Counted from the stretch's first letter, positions 7,818-16,705 are shown. The stretch: DNA of 39,879 bases from CAZFMJ01 sp964520045 (GCA_964520045.1 CAZFMJ010000024.1:1-39879), one strand, 5' to 3'. Made by a program: numbers and translations. The notes: a model not told the origin generated them from the letters alone.

Positions 7818-8129
7818 ATGAGCATATTGAGATTTGCAATAGCCCAAATTATATATGTTGATTATGACAATGAGGCAGACAGCGCGTACATAAAACTCCG
7901 GGAAGGAAAAGTTTACCGAAGCAAGGATATTACAGATGATAAAAAAAATACTGCTACGCTTATTTTGGATTTTGACAGCAGAAATCATTTGCTGGGCGTA
8001 GAACTAATTGGCGTCAGTGAATTTCAAAAAAAGCAAAGCAGTAACATTTTTGCCGAATTATCAGCACGCTATCATACTCCTATGCTTAAACATATCAACA
8101 CAACGGCGTTGGCAAATTTATATTCATGA
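7818..8129 (+). CDS. DUF2283 domain protein (possible antitoxin partner)
   Basis: The 103-residue protein contains VDYDNEADSAYIKLREGKV at residues 14-32, the DUF2283 signature (YDxEADxxYI), followed by the family's second part, TLILDFDSRNHLLGVELIG, at about 49-67. It extends about 35 residues beyond the core with a polar tail. GGTGGAG precedes the ATG, inside the end of the DUF4258 gene. DUF2283 proteins are commonly encoded next to DUF4258 proteins, and such pairs are listed as toxin-antitoxin candidates, but I know of no experiment fixing the roles. Typical members start near residue 12 here, so the N-terminus is uncertain. Confidence 0.7.
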   Translation: MSILRFAIAQIIYVDYDNEADSAYIKLREGKVYRSKDITDDKKNTATLILDFDSRNHLLGVELIGVSEFQKKQSSNIFAELSARYHTPMLKHINTTALANLYS

Positions 8130-8191
8130 TTTTGCAAATCCCTGCTTAAAAAAAATTAGATATTGAGAAACGTCTGTTCCCCAGCACTTTT

Positions 8192-10906
8192 ATGATCCCA
8201 AGCGTTTATGAACCCAAGCCGGTTGAATCCGAATGGGCGCGGTTATGGCAGGAAAACGGGCTTTTTCTTGCAAAAGTGCCCGAAGACAAGAACAAAAAAT
8301 CTTTTGTCATAGTTATCCCGCCTCCCAATATAACAGGCGCTCTTCATATGGGACATGCCCTGAATAATACTCTGCAGGATGTGCTTATCCGCTGGAAGAA
8401 GATGAGCGGCTATGAGGCGTATTGGGCGCCGGGCACCGACCATGGCGGCATAGCCACCCAGAATGTGATGGAAAAAATTCTTAAATCCGAAAAAAAACGC
8501 AAGGAAGATCTGGGCAGGGAAAAATTTCTGGAGCGCATGCTGCTGTGGCGCAAAGAATGCGGGGGCACGATACTTGAACAGCTTAAGAGGCTGGGCTGCG
8601 CTTTGGATTTCAGCGCGGAAAACGTGCGTTTTACCATGGATGAGACGCGCGCAAAAGCTGTTTTTGAAGAATTTAAGCGTTTGCAGGAAAAGGGACTGAT
8701 ATACAGGGGAGAGCGTATGATAAACTGGTGCGTAAGGTGCGGCACCGCTCTTTCCGATATTGAAGTTGAGCATGAGGAGTCGCATTCCAAACTCTGGCAT
8801 ATACATTATCCGCTTGAGGACGGAGGCAGGGGAATAGTTGTGGCGACGACCCGGCCCGAGACCATGCTGGGCGATACCGCAGTGGCTGTTAATCCTTCCG
8901 ATTCCAGGTATAAAGGCATTGTGGGCAGAAAAGTCAGGCTTCCGCTTGCGGACAGGTTAATACCGGTTGTGGCTGACGATGCGATAGACGCATCTTTCGG
9001 CACCGGCGGCCTTAAGGTGACGCCCGGCCATGATCCCGTGGATTTTGAAATAGGTCGGAGGCATAATCTGCCTTCCATGCAGGTTATTTCTTTTGAAGGC
9101 AGGATGATAAATTCCCCCGCCAAATACGAGGGGAAAGATCGCGCTTTGTGCCGGCATGAAATAATCGAGGATTTGAAGGCGGGAGGGTATCTTGAAAAGG
9201 AAGAGCCGTACAAGCATGCCGTAGGCATATGCTACAGGTGCAGTCAGCATATAGAGCCGCTTGTGTCGGAGCAGTGGTTTGTTAAAATGGACAGCCTTGC
9301 AAAGAAGGCTCTGCAGTCTTCGCTGGACGGAAAGATAAAATTCCATCCTGAATCATGGGAAAAGCCGTATCTGGACTGGCTTAAAAATATTCAGGATTGG
9401 TGCATATCAAGGCAAATCTGGTGGGGGCACAGGGTTCCCGTATGGTACTGCCCGAAATGCTCCGGTTCCGGCTTAATATTCGCGGGAACAGGCACAGGCA
9501 AAGAACTTAAAAGGGTTTCATTCAAACAGGGAGCAAAACCTGCTGTTTTCGGCTCAAAGCCGGGTAAGTGTTCAGAGTGCGGCTGTGAGGATTTGGTGCA
9601 GGATCCCGATGTCCTCGACACATGGTTTTCTTCGGCTTTGTGGCCTTTTTCAGTGTTCGGCTGGCCGGAAAAAACAAAGGAATTGGCTTATTATTATCCC
9701 ACGTCCGTGCTTGTCACCGGCTACGAGATACTGTATCTATGGGTGGCAAGAATGGTTATGATGGGCATTGAGTTTTTAGGGCAGGAGCCGTTCAGGGATG
9801 TCTATCTGCACGGGATAGTGCGCGACAGGCAAGGCAAGAAAATGTCCAAGTCTTTGGGCAATGTCGTAGACCCGCTGAAGCTTATGGATAAATACGGAAC
9901 GGACGCCGTGCGGTTCGCTCTTGTGTATCAGGCGGTTCCGGGGCGCGATATCCAGTTCGGAGAAGAGTCTATAACAGGGGCAAGGAATTTTTGCAACAAG
10001 ATATACAACGCGGCAAGATTTATGCTGATGAATCTTCCCGAAAAAGGCGGAGCCCCCGAGATACCGCAAAAACTGCCCGAACTTTGCGACAGATGGATAC
10101 TGCACAGATATTCACGGGCTGTAAAAGAGGCGCTGGATGCTTTTGAGGAATTTGACGCGGCGCGGGCGCTGTCGTCGCTTTATAAATTTCTATGGGACGA
10201 CTATTGCGATTGGTATGTGGAACTGTCAAAACCCAGACTGCAGTCGCAGGATAAAGAAACCGTTCTCGCGGTGCTGTCTCATGTCCTGTCCGGAACTCTT
10301 AAAGCCCTTCATCCGTTCATGCCTTATATAACCGAAGAGCTTTCCCGGCAGATAAAAAAATCAGCAGGTTCGAAAGAGGAGTTTCTGATGCGGGAAAAAT
10401 TTCCTTCTCCGGAGGGTAAATATCAGGACAGCGCGGCTGAGGCTGAAATGGAAGCGGTTATGGGAATTGTTTCGGCTGTTCGCGCGGTGCGTTCGCAATT
10501 TGCCGTTCCGCCGGCGCAGCCGGTAACTGCCGTGATTTCTTCGTCTTCCGCCGAGACTGTTTCTATGATCCGGAAAAATGCGGGATATATATCGCAGCTT
10601 TCCAGAGCGGTTAAGCTGGATATCGGAGCCGAAATCGTCAAGCCTCCGCATTGCGCTACCGCGGTGTTCAAAGACGCCGTTATATACGTTCCGCTTGAGG
10701 GACTTATAGATATTGCCAAAGAGCGCTCAAGGCTTGAAAGAGAGTCGGAAAAAATATCAGCGGGTCTGCGTCAGTGGGAGGAAAAGCTTTCCGACTCCGA
10801 ATTTCTGCGGTATGCGCCTGAAACTGAAGTGAGCAAGATACGCAAACGCAGGGACGAGTTTGCTCTTGGTTTGAAGCAGCTGCAAACCGCTTTGAGGGAT
10901 TTATGA
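8192..10906 (+). CDS. valS: Valyl-tRNA synthetase
   Basis: A full-length (904-residue) class I synthetase that charges tRNA-Val. The HIGH motif is HMGH at 52-55 in PPPNITGALHMGHALN, and KMSKS is at 550-554. The CP1 editing domain is present with TTRPETMLGDTAVAVNP (219-235) and TPGHDPVDFEIGRRHNL (277-293), so misacylated Thr-tRNA-Val should be cleared. Cysteine pairs typical of zinc-binding ValS forms are visible (C180/C183, C347/C350, C420/C423 with C460/C463/C465). Between the last two sets lies an insertion of about 30 residues (LIFAGTGTGKELKRVSF). The C-terminal ValS coiled coil starts near 844 (IDIAKERSRLERESEKI). No good Shine-Dalgarno precedes the ATG. The stop overlaps the next start (ATGA). 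Confidence 0.97.
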   Translation: MIPSVYEPKPVESEWARLWQENGLFLAKVPEDKNKKSFVIVIPPPNITGALHMGHALNNTLQDVLIRWKKMSGYEAYWAPGTDHGGIATQNVMEKILKSEKKRKEDLGREKFLERMLLWRKECGGTILEQLKRLGCALDFSAENVRFTMDETRAKAVFEEFKRLQEKGLIYRGERMINWCVRCGTALSDIEVEHEESHSKLWHIHYPLEDGGRGIVVATTRPETMLGDTAVAVNPSDSRYKGIVGRKVRLPLADRLIPVVADDAIDASFGTGGLKVTPGHDPVDFEIGRRHNLPSMQVISFEGRMINSPAKYEGKDRALCRHEIIEDLKAGGYLEKEEPYKHAVGICYRCSQHIEPLVSEQWFVKMDSLAKKALQSSLDGKIKFHPESWEKPYLDWLKNIQDWCISRQIWWGHRVPVWYCPKCSGSGLIFAGTGTGKELKRVSFKQGAKPAVFGSKPGKCSECGCEDLVQDPDVLDTWFSSALWPFSVFGWPEKTKELAYYYPTSVLVTGYEILYLWVARMVMMGIEFLGQEPFRDVYLHGIVRDRQGKKMSKSLGNVVDPLKLMDKYGTDAVRFALVYQAVPGRDIQFGEESITGARNFCNKIYNAARFMLMNLPEKGGAPEIPQKLPELCDRWILHRYSRAVKEALDAFEEFDAARALSSLYKFLWDDYCDWYVELSKPRLQSQDKETVLAVLSHVLSGTLKALHPFMPYITEELSRQIKKSAGSKEEFLMREKFPSPEGKYQDSAAEAEMEAVMGIVSAVRAVRSQFAVPPAQPVTAVISSSSAETVSMIRKNAGYISQLSRAVKLDIGAEIVKPPHCATAVFKDAVIYVPLEGLIDIAKERSRLERESEKISAGLRQWEEKLSDSEFLRYAPETEVSKIRKRRDEFALGLKQLQTALRDL

Positions 10907-11232
10907 ATTTTAGAAGATGGATAAGGAAAGACAGGGAGGATTATTTTTTGACCGGGGTTATCGCCGCAAGCATGATAGCCAGCCTGCTGTCGGCTTACTG
11001 GCATATCGCGGACCGCGTCAAAAAAATGCCTTCCAAAAGCATGGTGTCGAAGGAAGTGTTTACCGGCGGGGCGCCGGTGAAAGAAGTGAAGGGATTGAAT
11101 CCGTATTTTTATAAGGCGCCTGCGGGCCGCAAAGGAGCAAAAAAGAAGGGGTATTACAGCATTGACAGGGTGGCTCCTCCGAGCGTGCCCAAACCGGTGA
11201 TTCCGGAACCGGAGAAAGCGGTCAAAAAATGA
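10903..11232 (+). CDS. Small single-pass membrane protein of unknown function
   Basis: A 109-residue protein with a basic N-terminus, one transmembrane helix (about residues 15-36, FLTGVIAASMIASLLSAYWHIA) and a long polar tail that is lysine- and proline-rich (GRKGAKKKGYYSIDRV... PKPVIPEPEKAVKK). I do not recognise a family. The tail resembles flexible linkers of envelope-spanning proteins, but it is too short for TonB. It overlaps valS by 4 bp (ATGA) and overlaps the next gene by 4 bp, so valS and the two small genes form one translationally coupled run. Confidence 0.6.
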   Translation: MNFRRWIRKDREDYFLTGVIAASMIASLLSAYWHIADRVKKMPSKSMVSKEVFTGGAPVKEVKGLNPYFYKAPAGRKGAKKKGYYSIDRVAPPSVPKPVIPEPEKAVKK

Positions 11233-11879
11233 AGAATAATCGGTTTATATTGTTATCGGTTTTTTTCTGCGCGGCGGTTTTATCGGCCGGCAAAACTGCG
11301 GTTTGGGCGCAGGGAGAGCCTGTCTCTGAATCATCGTTTATGAGGGGAGTTCCCGGAGGGACCAGGACTTTTTTTGCTTCCGAGGCGGATGCCGTCACAG
11401 GCTCAGATATCGCGGATACGCAGGAAATGTACCAATCTGTGGATGATGTAGTGGAGGGCACCATACTATTCAGAAAGGACAGATGGAAAGCATGGGTTTT
11501 GCGCATGTCCGTTCTGCTGTTTATCGATATCATGCTTTTGGTCCTTATCCGGTTTTTACCTAAAAAGACAGAATTGGATATCCTGCCGTGTTATTTCATT
11601 TCAGGGGTCAGTTTCGTGTTGTCGCTGTGGCTTGTTATGGGCGGATTTCTTATTTCAAGATGGGTTGTTTCTCCGGCTATAATAATATTCTCCGCCGGAA
11701 TTACCATGTTGTTTGCTTCATGGCATTGGTTTGTCTGGGTTAAGGATAAAGACACTGAATTGAGCGCGAAAATGCAGGAGCTCATAAAAGCCGCGAAAGA
11801 AATAATTCACGAAGACGGCAGGCTGACGATGCTTTCCGGAGCCCCCGGGGAACTTTCCGAAATAGATTTCTGCCGTTGA
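11229..11879 (+). CDS. Membrane protein of unknown function with signal peptide and three transmembrane helices
   Basis: A 216-residue protein. Residues 1-28 look like a cleavable signal peptide (FILLSVFFCAAVLSA, then VWAQ). A polar region (29-83) follows, then three hydrophobic helices at about 88-107, 117-139 and 143-165, and a cytoplasmic-looking helical tail (KDTELSAKMQELIKAAKEII). I see no known domain. Its start overlaps the previous gene by 4 bp, which suggests joint function with that protein, possibly as an envelope complex. The region just downstream is a hairpin-rich repeat (11898-12050) that may end transcription of both converging genes. Confidence 0.6.
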   Translation: MKNNRFILLSVFFCAAVLSAGKTAVWAQGEPVSESSFMRGVPGGTRTFFASEADAVTGSDIADTQEMYQSVDDVVEGTILFRKDRWKAWVLRMSVLLFIDIMLLVLIRFLPKKTELDILPCYFISGVSFVLSLWLVMGGFLISRWVVSPAIIIFSAGITMLFASWHWFVWVKDKDTELSAKMQELIKAAKEIIHEDGRLTMLSGAPGELSEIDFCR

Positions 11880-11897
11880 ATTCCCTACCCTTCTTTG

Positions 11898-12050
11898 TAA
11901 CTATGCAACAACAATAAATAGAACGCAGATGACGCAGCCCCATTCTTTCCTTGAAAAGCTTTGAGAATGGGACCGTCCCAAACTCACTGCTCATGAGGAT
12001 AGTTTGGGGCAGCGTCATCAGCGTTCCATTTTTTAATAGCTGAGTAATTA
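11898..12050. mobile_element. MITE-like element, copy 1 (short form)
   Basis: A non-coding element with imperfect terminal inverted repeats: GAACGCAGATGACGCAG at 11921-11937 pairs with AGCGTCATCAGCGTTC at 12011-12026. Its right end, read in reverse, is TAATTACTCAGCTATT, which matches the left end of the copy at 33483. Inside are two hairpins, CCCATT...AATGGG (11938-11971) and CCCAAAC...GTTTGGG (11977-12008). There is no transposase. It lies between convergent genes, and its right edge supplies the stop codon of the TPR gene. Confidence 0.65.
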
Positions 12051-14561
12051 TCCTTCTTTGATGTTTGATTTTTTTTCTTCAGCCAGTTTTTCGTAGTATT
12101 GCGACAGGTTTTCCCGGTTGAGCGCCGTTTTGTAGATTTTAGAAAACGGGAAAGTCATCAATCCCCGCGGCAGTTTCATCGACCAGAGGCCGTTGTCCCC
12201 GTCCGTATTAAACCAGTCCGCGTGAAATTCCTTTTTAAGCGTTTCGCAAAGCATGTGTCCGTATATCCTCAATAAACGCCAGCCGTCGGGAAATATAGGC
12301 AGGTTTTGCCGGAATTTGGATTTTATGGCGGCCTCCATCTTCGGAATTCCCGATTTATCACAGCTGATGTCTTTGGTTTCTTCCAGAGCCGGCAGCAGGA
12401 GCAGTATCCTCCGGTGTTCGGTGTTCGTGTCGAATAATTTATGCGGAGAGCTTTGTATCTTATTGATCGCCGCCGCCGGGCCGGATACCGGCTTTGACTG
12501 CGGTTTTGTCAATTCGGATTCGAGATATTCTATGTATCCGGTGATCCACCCGGGCTCAGGCGGGGATTCCGTGCGCAGAAAGTGCCAGCACTTTTCAATC
12601 GGAAAAGTGCTGAGCCCGGATTTTTCAAAGGTCATATTCCATGTCCATGCGTCCTGATCCTGAAACTGCTGGAGTTTTCCGCCGTGCCTCTGCTCAAGAT
12701 AAAAACAGATAAATGCCGCCGAGTTGAGCACTAATTGGAGGGAATGAACAGGGTTATGCCGCGATTTGAGGAATGTTAGTCTTAACATTTTTTCAACTTC
12801 GCGTATGCCGTCTATATCAAAACGTATGTTTTTGCCTGTTTCTTCTTTAACAGCCGCGGCCATGGCCCAAGCCCGCGTCATAAAGTCTCCCGCCGTTGTT
12901 TTGGGAGTAAGAGATCGGACGGTTTCCAGCGCGGATTGAAATTGTATGACCGCCGGTTTTTCGGGGGGCGCGCCGCCGATTTGTGTTTTGATCTCTTCGG
13001 TTTGTTTCGGCGCAGCGGCGGGCGCGGATGCGCCCATATTTTCTACTTTAATTTCTTCCGGCTCAAGAGGATAAGACTGAGGCTGAACCGGAGGTCTTAT
13101 TATAAAGGGTTTCCGCGGACGCGGTTTTACAAATTCAAAATTGACGGCAGGCAGTTCATTGCTTGGCGAAAGCGGGGCAGCCGAGTCTGTTGGGGTATTC
13201 GATGACTCGCAGTCCCGCGCAGGCGGGGCAGCCGAGTCTGTTGGGGTATTCGATGACTCGCAGTCCCGCGAAAGCGGGGCGGATTCCTTAGCTTCAGAAG
13301 AAGAGACTGTCCCGCGGAGCGGGGCAGACGAATGCTCGGGCTCGCTTGAAATATCTTCGGAGGCATTAACTATGTCCGGGGTTTTAGTTTTGAGTATCGG
13401 CTGCAGCATTGCTATGATTCCGCCAGCGAGTTCCGGCTCCGCCAGATAGATTTTTTTACATAGCTGGGCCGCATCATCCATTTTGCCGAGCTTAATAAGC
13501 GAAAGGGTCAGGTTCACCTGCGCGGGCATGGACGGACACATCGCGGCAGATTTGCGGTAAAAAGTCTCGGCAGTCTGCCAATCCGCAAGTTTTGAATATA
13601 TCGTGCCCAAATGGAAATTGGAAAGTGTTTTTGTCAGGCCGTCGCCAAGCGATGCTTCGTTGAGATGAGAGACCGCTTCTTTCAGGATTTTGGGATCATT
13701 ATCCTTTATGCCGATATTGCGCATAAGTATTCCAAGCCCCAGATGCGCCTCATGTTTGTATACGGCATGGTTAAGCAGATGCTTAAAATCCGCTCCGGCT
13801 GAAATATAGGAGCCAGCCTCCATATTTATCCATGCCGTTTCCAGCGCTATGGCGGACAGGGCATCGTCTTCTCCAGCTCTATATCCTTTCGCGGTTTCCA
13901 GCCATATGGCGGCTTGCTTTAAATTTCCGGCCTTTCGGTTAAGCAGGGACATAAGCAGGCAAGTCTGCGTGGTTTTGGGGTTGACGGCGAAATATGCCCT
14001 CATTATTTCGTCCGTTTTTTCATAAAGGCGCAAAAATATCAGTGTTTTTACCAGAAAGAACTTATGCTGTTTATAATGCGGCTGATCCGGAACAAAAGAC
14101 AGGCAGTAATGCGCCGAATGCGCCATTCCCGATTTGTATTGGATAAGAGACTGGCTGACGGGGTCGTCCGGTTTTTTGCCGCCGAGCCCAAGAAATCCCG
14201 CGAGACTGGACCATTCAACCCTGTCAAGCCTGCGCGAGAAGCCGGCGGATTTACCCGCGGGATTTGCCGGGTTGAAAACCAATCCCGTGAACCTGCGCGT
14301 TTCAAAAAGCTCTTTGAGCAGAGTAGAAGCCGGGGCGTCATGGCTCTCTCCGGGACAAAGCCGTTTATCGGAATACAGACACGCAAAATTTTTCGAGTCA
14401 AAACTCAGAGGTTTTGCTGATAAAAATCCTTTTGGAACATTGGGGGCGGATTCAACGCGCAATGAAACGGAGCGAAGCTCCGAAAGAGGCGCCCACATTT
14501 CCTCAAAAGAAGCCTCTTTTGAGGGTATGACCGTAAAATCCGAAAATTCAGATGTGTCCAT
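12048..14561 (-). CDS. TPR protein with duplicated C-terminal domain, function unknown
   Basis: An 837-residue protein without signal peptide or membrane helices. Residues about 150-385 form a run of tetratricopeptide-like helices (KTTQTCLLMSLLNRKAGNLKQAAIWLETAKG; FHLGTIYSKLADWQTAETFYRKSAAMCPSMPAQVNLTLSL). Residues about 395-550 are a proline/serine-rich linker that includes a 17-residue tandem repeat and the APLRGTVSSSEAKES insert (see the repeat entry at 13172). The C-terminus has two diverged copies of one domain, about 581-660 and 735-812: each runs DIxxxGI...E...LL...W..M....GL.TFP..K. I do not recognise that domain. It is divergent from the neighbouring genes and its stop codon comes from a MITE-like repeat. 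Cytoplasmic scaffold is the best guess. Confidence 0.65.
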   Translation of the reverse strand: MDTSEFSDFTVIPSKEASFEEMWAPLSELRSVSLRVESAPNVPKGFLSAKPLSFDSKNFACLYSDKRLCPGESHDAPASTLLKELFETRRFTGLVFNPANPAGKSAGFSRRLDRVEWSSLAGFLGLGGKKPDDPVSQSLIQYKSGMAHSAHYCLSFVPDQPHYKQHKFFLVKTLIFLRLYEKTDEIMRAYFAVNPKTTQTCLLMSLLNRKAGNLKQAAIWLETAKGYRAGEDDALSAIALETAWINMEAGSYISAGADFKHLLNHAVYKHEAHLGLGILMRNIGIKDNDPKILKEAVSHLNEASLGDGLTKTLSNFHLGTIYSKLADWQTAETFYRKSAAMCPSMPAQVNLTLSLIKLGKMDDAAQLCKKIYLAEPELAGGIIAMLQPILKTKTPDIVNASEDISSEPEHSSAPLRGTVSSSEAKESAPLSRDCESSNTPTDSAAPPARDCESSNTPTDSAAPLSPSNELPAVNFEFVKPRPRKPFIIRPPVQPQSYPLEPEEIKVENMGASAPAAAPKQTEEIKTQIGGAPPEKPAVIQFQSALETVRSLTPKTTAGDFMTRAWAMAAAVKEETGKNIRFDIDGIREVEKMLRLTFLKSRHNPVHSLQLVLNSAAFICFYLEQRHGGKLQQFQDQDAWTWNMTFEKSGLSTFPIEKCWHFLRTESPPEPGWITGYIEYLESELTKPQSKPVSGPAAAINKIQSSPHKLFDTNTEHRRILLLLPALEETKDISCDKSGIPKMEAAIKSKFRQNLPIFPDGWRLLRIYGHMLCETLKKEFHADWFNTDGDNGLWSMKLPRGLMTFPFSKIYKTALNRENLSQYYEKLAEEKKSNIKEG
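13172..13325. repeat. In-frame tandem array of GC-rich palindromic units inside the TPR gene
   Basis: Units start with GCGGGGC and end with a TCCCGC-type half: two 51-bp copies (13172-13222 and 13223-13273, nearly identical), one 45-bp variant (13274-13318) and a fourth start at 13319. The lengths are multiples of three, so the reading frame survives: a 17-residue repeat (RDCESSNTPTDSAAP) and then APLRGTVSSSEAKES. The 45-bp variant is almost identical to the segment inside pilQ at 25952-25996. Confidence 0.85.
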
Positions 14562-14775
14562 AGAATTAAAGTTAATACGACTTTCTGTGCTAATAGTCTT
14601 CAGCCTTCAGCCTAGATACCTTGCAATTGTTATGTTATATATTTCTGCCTGTACAGTGCAACAAAAAATTGACCCAAGGAAATTCAATAGCAATTTGACA
14701 CGCAAAACAATATAATTAATTGTTAGGGGTTTTTGGAAAACCATTGGTTCTATCAGTAATTTTTTTGGAGATAAA

Positions 14776-14958
14776 ATGCCCAAAACGGCAAAATCCAACA
14801 GCAGGGCAAAAAAACAAGAGTCCTTTGAAGCTTCGCTTTGGCAGTCTGCGGATAAATTGCGCAAGAGAATCAGCATAAAAAGAGGAGAGAACATCTTTTT
14901 GGCGCATTATCGTTGCTGGTTGAAATGGGCGGGTTTGATGCTTTGCTTGGCCGATTGA
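14776..14958 (+). pseudogene. Fragment of a type I restriction-modification methyltransferase (HsdM N-terminus)
   Basis: The 60-codon frame begins MPKTAKSNSRAKKQESFEASLWQSADKLRK, which matches the start of HsdM proteins (the SFExxLWxxADKLR segment of the HsdM N-terminal helical domain). A whole HsdM has about 500 residues, so nearly everything after residue 30, including the NPPF methyltransferase motif, is missing. The remaining 30 codons (ISIKRGENIFLAHYRCW...) do not continue the family convincingly, although GENIF could be a later HsdM segment brought close by a deletion. The AlbA_2-type gene 170 bp downstream is a common companion of type I systems. This is a relic, not a working gene. 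Confidence 0.5.
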
Positions 14959-15069
14959 GCGGTATTATACGGCAGGCGTTCCGGCAAGCCTTTCGCGCCG
15001 TGGATATTATGCTGGTGCGCAGGATCAGTTTGCCGATGCCAGCAAAATGATAGAGATCGGATGGATGTG
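14910..15069 (+). pseudogene. Possible frameshifted remnant of a DinD-like gene
   Basis: Two frames together resemble part of DNA-damage-inducible protein D. One reads GFDALLGRLSGIIRQAFRQAF, like the F..VI.KA segment; the other reads DQFADASKMIEIG, like the DHF.E..KMV.IGS segment. The spacing between the parts fits DinD if one frameshift is allowed. The similarity is short and the call is tentative. DinD genes often sit inside type I restriction-modification loci, which agrees with the adjacent hsdM fragment and AlbA_2 gene. Confidence 0.3.
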
Positions 15070-15127
15070 ACGGTTCTAATTCCGGAGACACAATGCATAA
15101 TTTTTATAGCAGGAGAAGTATTAAAGC

Positions 15128-16705
15128 ATGAACCTGCCGATTAATATCAACGATTTATTGACGGCGCGGACAGTTGAATGGGAACGTCTTGAGTTTAAGG
15201 CCGGTTGGAATCCAGAAGCCGCGCTTCATACGATGTGCGCATTCGCAAATGATTTTCATAATCTGGGCGGCGGGTATATTGTGATCGGAGTCGGTGAAAA
15301 AAACGGAAAAGCGGTTATTCCTCCGGCGGGGTTGAGGGTAAATCAAATTGATAAAATCCAAAAAGAAATCATCGGGCTAGGCCATAGGATTCAGCCGTAT
15401 TATCATCCTATTGTAGTTCCGGCTGTTTATAAACGAAAACATATTATTATTTTGTGGTGTGTAGGCGGCCAAACACGGCCGTACAAGGCGCCTGTCTCTT
15501 TATCAAAAACCAATCAGCGTTTCGCATATTATATCCGCAAGGCATCTAAAACGGTGGCTGCAAAAGCTCAGGATGAAAAAGAGCTATACTCGCTTGCCGC
15601 GACTGTTCCGTTTGATGACCGTTCACATCATACAGCAGATCTGCAAGACCTTGAGCTGGGATTGATTCGTTCATATCTTCAGCAGGTTAAAAGCGAGTTG
15701 TTTGAAGAATCGGCCAAAATGAATTTCATGCAACTATGCAGGAGTATGAATATTATTGACGGCTCTGAGGAATGTGTGCGCCCCAAGAATGCGGGGTTGA
15801 TGTTTTTCGCGAATGAACCATGTAAGTATTTCCCGCAAATCCAGATTGATATCGTTCATTTTCCCGAGGGCCCGGGCGCGGATTCTTTTTCCGAAAAGAT
15901 TTTTAAAGGGCCGGTTAATTCCATGCTGCAGGATGCCTTGGCTCATATCCGGCATCAGGTGATCGCGGAGAAAATCATTAAGCATGCCAACCGTCCTGAA
16001 GCGGAGCGCTTTTATAATTATCCGTTTGTTGCGCTCAAAGAGGCCATGTGCAACGCGGTGTATCACCGCTCGTATGAAATCCGGGAGCCGGTTGAAGTGC
16101 GAATTATGCCGGATCGCATAACAATCGGAAGTTTTCCCGGGCCCGACAGGTCTATTTCTGATAAAGATATAAAGGCGTTTCGTTTTACTTCGCGGCGTTA
16201 CCGCAACCGCAGGGTAGGAGAATTTTTAAAAGAATTGGAGATGACTGAAGGCCGCGGCACCGGTATTCCTAAAATTCTGCGCGAGATAAAAAAGAACGGT
16301 TCTCCTCTGCCTCTATTTCATACGGATGATGACAGGAGTTATCTTACGGTAGAATTTCCAGTGCATCCGCTGTTTTCTGAGCAAAACAAGGGCAAGCCGG
16401 ACGCTGCAGCGGCCGCCAGATTTGGCGACCAATCGGCGACCCAGTCGGCGACCCAGTCGGCGACCCAGTCAATATATCCATTTGAGAGACTTCTATTCAT
16501 TTTGCAGCACAACGAATTGTCTTCAGGAAAGCTGCGTTCGGCATTAAAAATAAAACACCGTCCAACATTTAGAGTGAACTATTTGCATCCGGCGCTGGAT
16601 GCGGGTTTGATTGAACGCACCATTCCTGGGAAACCAAGCAGCCGCCTGCAGAAATATCGTTTAACAGAAAAGGGCAAAAAACGCATTGTGGATATGGGAC
16701 GATGA
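15128..16705 (+). CDS. AlbA_2/Schlafen-type putative DNA-binding protein with ATPase-like domain
   Basis: A 525-residue protein. Residues 12-140 are an AlbA_2 (Schlafen-type) domain: WERLEFKAGWNPEAALHTMCAFANDFHNLGGGYIVIGVGE with the usual ExKxxW start and GGGxIxIGV. Residues about 290-390 match the RecG-like HATPase_c_4 part found in these proteins: YPFVALKEAMCNAVYHRSYE, then RRYRNRRVGEFLKELEMTEGRGTGIPKI. A QSAT-repeat linker (about 436-448) and a C-terminal winged-helix-like segment (LRSALKIKHRPTFRVNYLHPALDAGLIERT) follow. AGGAG precedes the ATG. Such genes are annotated as transcriptional regulators or ATP-binding proteins and are frequent in type I restriction-modification and other defence loci. 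Here it appears intact next to RM debris. Exact role unknown. Confidence 0.8.
   Translation: MNLPININDLLTARTVEWERLEFKAGWNPEAALHTMCAFANDFHNLGGGYIVIGVGEKNGKAVIPPAGLRVNQIDKIQKEIIGLGHRIQPYYHPIVVPAVYKRKHIIILWCVGGQTRPYKAPVSLSKTNQRFAYYIRKASKTVAAKAQDEKELYSLAATVPFDDRSHHTADLQDLELGLIRSYLQQVKSELFEESAKMNFMQLCRSMNIIDGSEECVRPKNAGLMFFANEPCKYFPQIQIDIVHFPEGPGADSFSEKIFKGPVNSMLQDALAHIRHQVIAEKIIKHANRPEAERFYNYPFVALKEAMCNAVYHRSYEIREPVEVRIMPDRITIGSFPGPDRSISDKDIKAFRFTSRRYRNRRVGEFLKELEMTEGRGTGIPKILREIKKNGSPLPLFHTDDDRSYLTVEFPVHPLFSEQNKGKPDAAAAARFGDQSATQSATQSATQSIYPFERLLFILQHNELSSGKLRSALKIKHRPTFRVNYLHPALDAGLIERTIPGKPSSRLQKYRLTEKGKKRIVDMGR
16433..16470 (+). repeat. Three 12-bp tandem repeats in the linker of the AlbA_2 gene
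   Basis: TCGGCGACCCAG occurs three times in tandem (the last copy ends in TCA context), encoding SATQ repeats. Being 12 bp, it expands or contracts without a frameshift. Similar Q-rich linkers are common in this protein family, so it is probably only a slippage-prone linker. Confidence 0.8.

Noticed and set aside
13141..13449. A plus-strand frame with DSQSR/GAAESVGV repeats
   Set aside because: It is the complement of the minisatellite within the TPR gene; the TPR frame is far longer and has recognisable helices.
16433..16470. The SATQ tandem repeat as a sign of a special function
   Set aside because: Short glutamine-rich repeat linkers are common in this protein family and prone to slippage.
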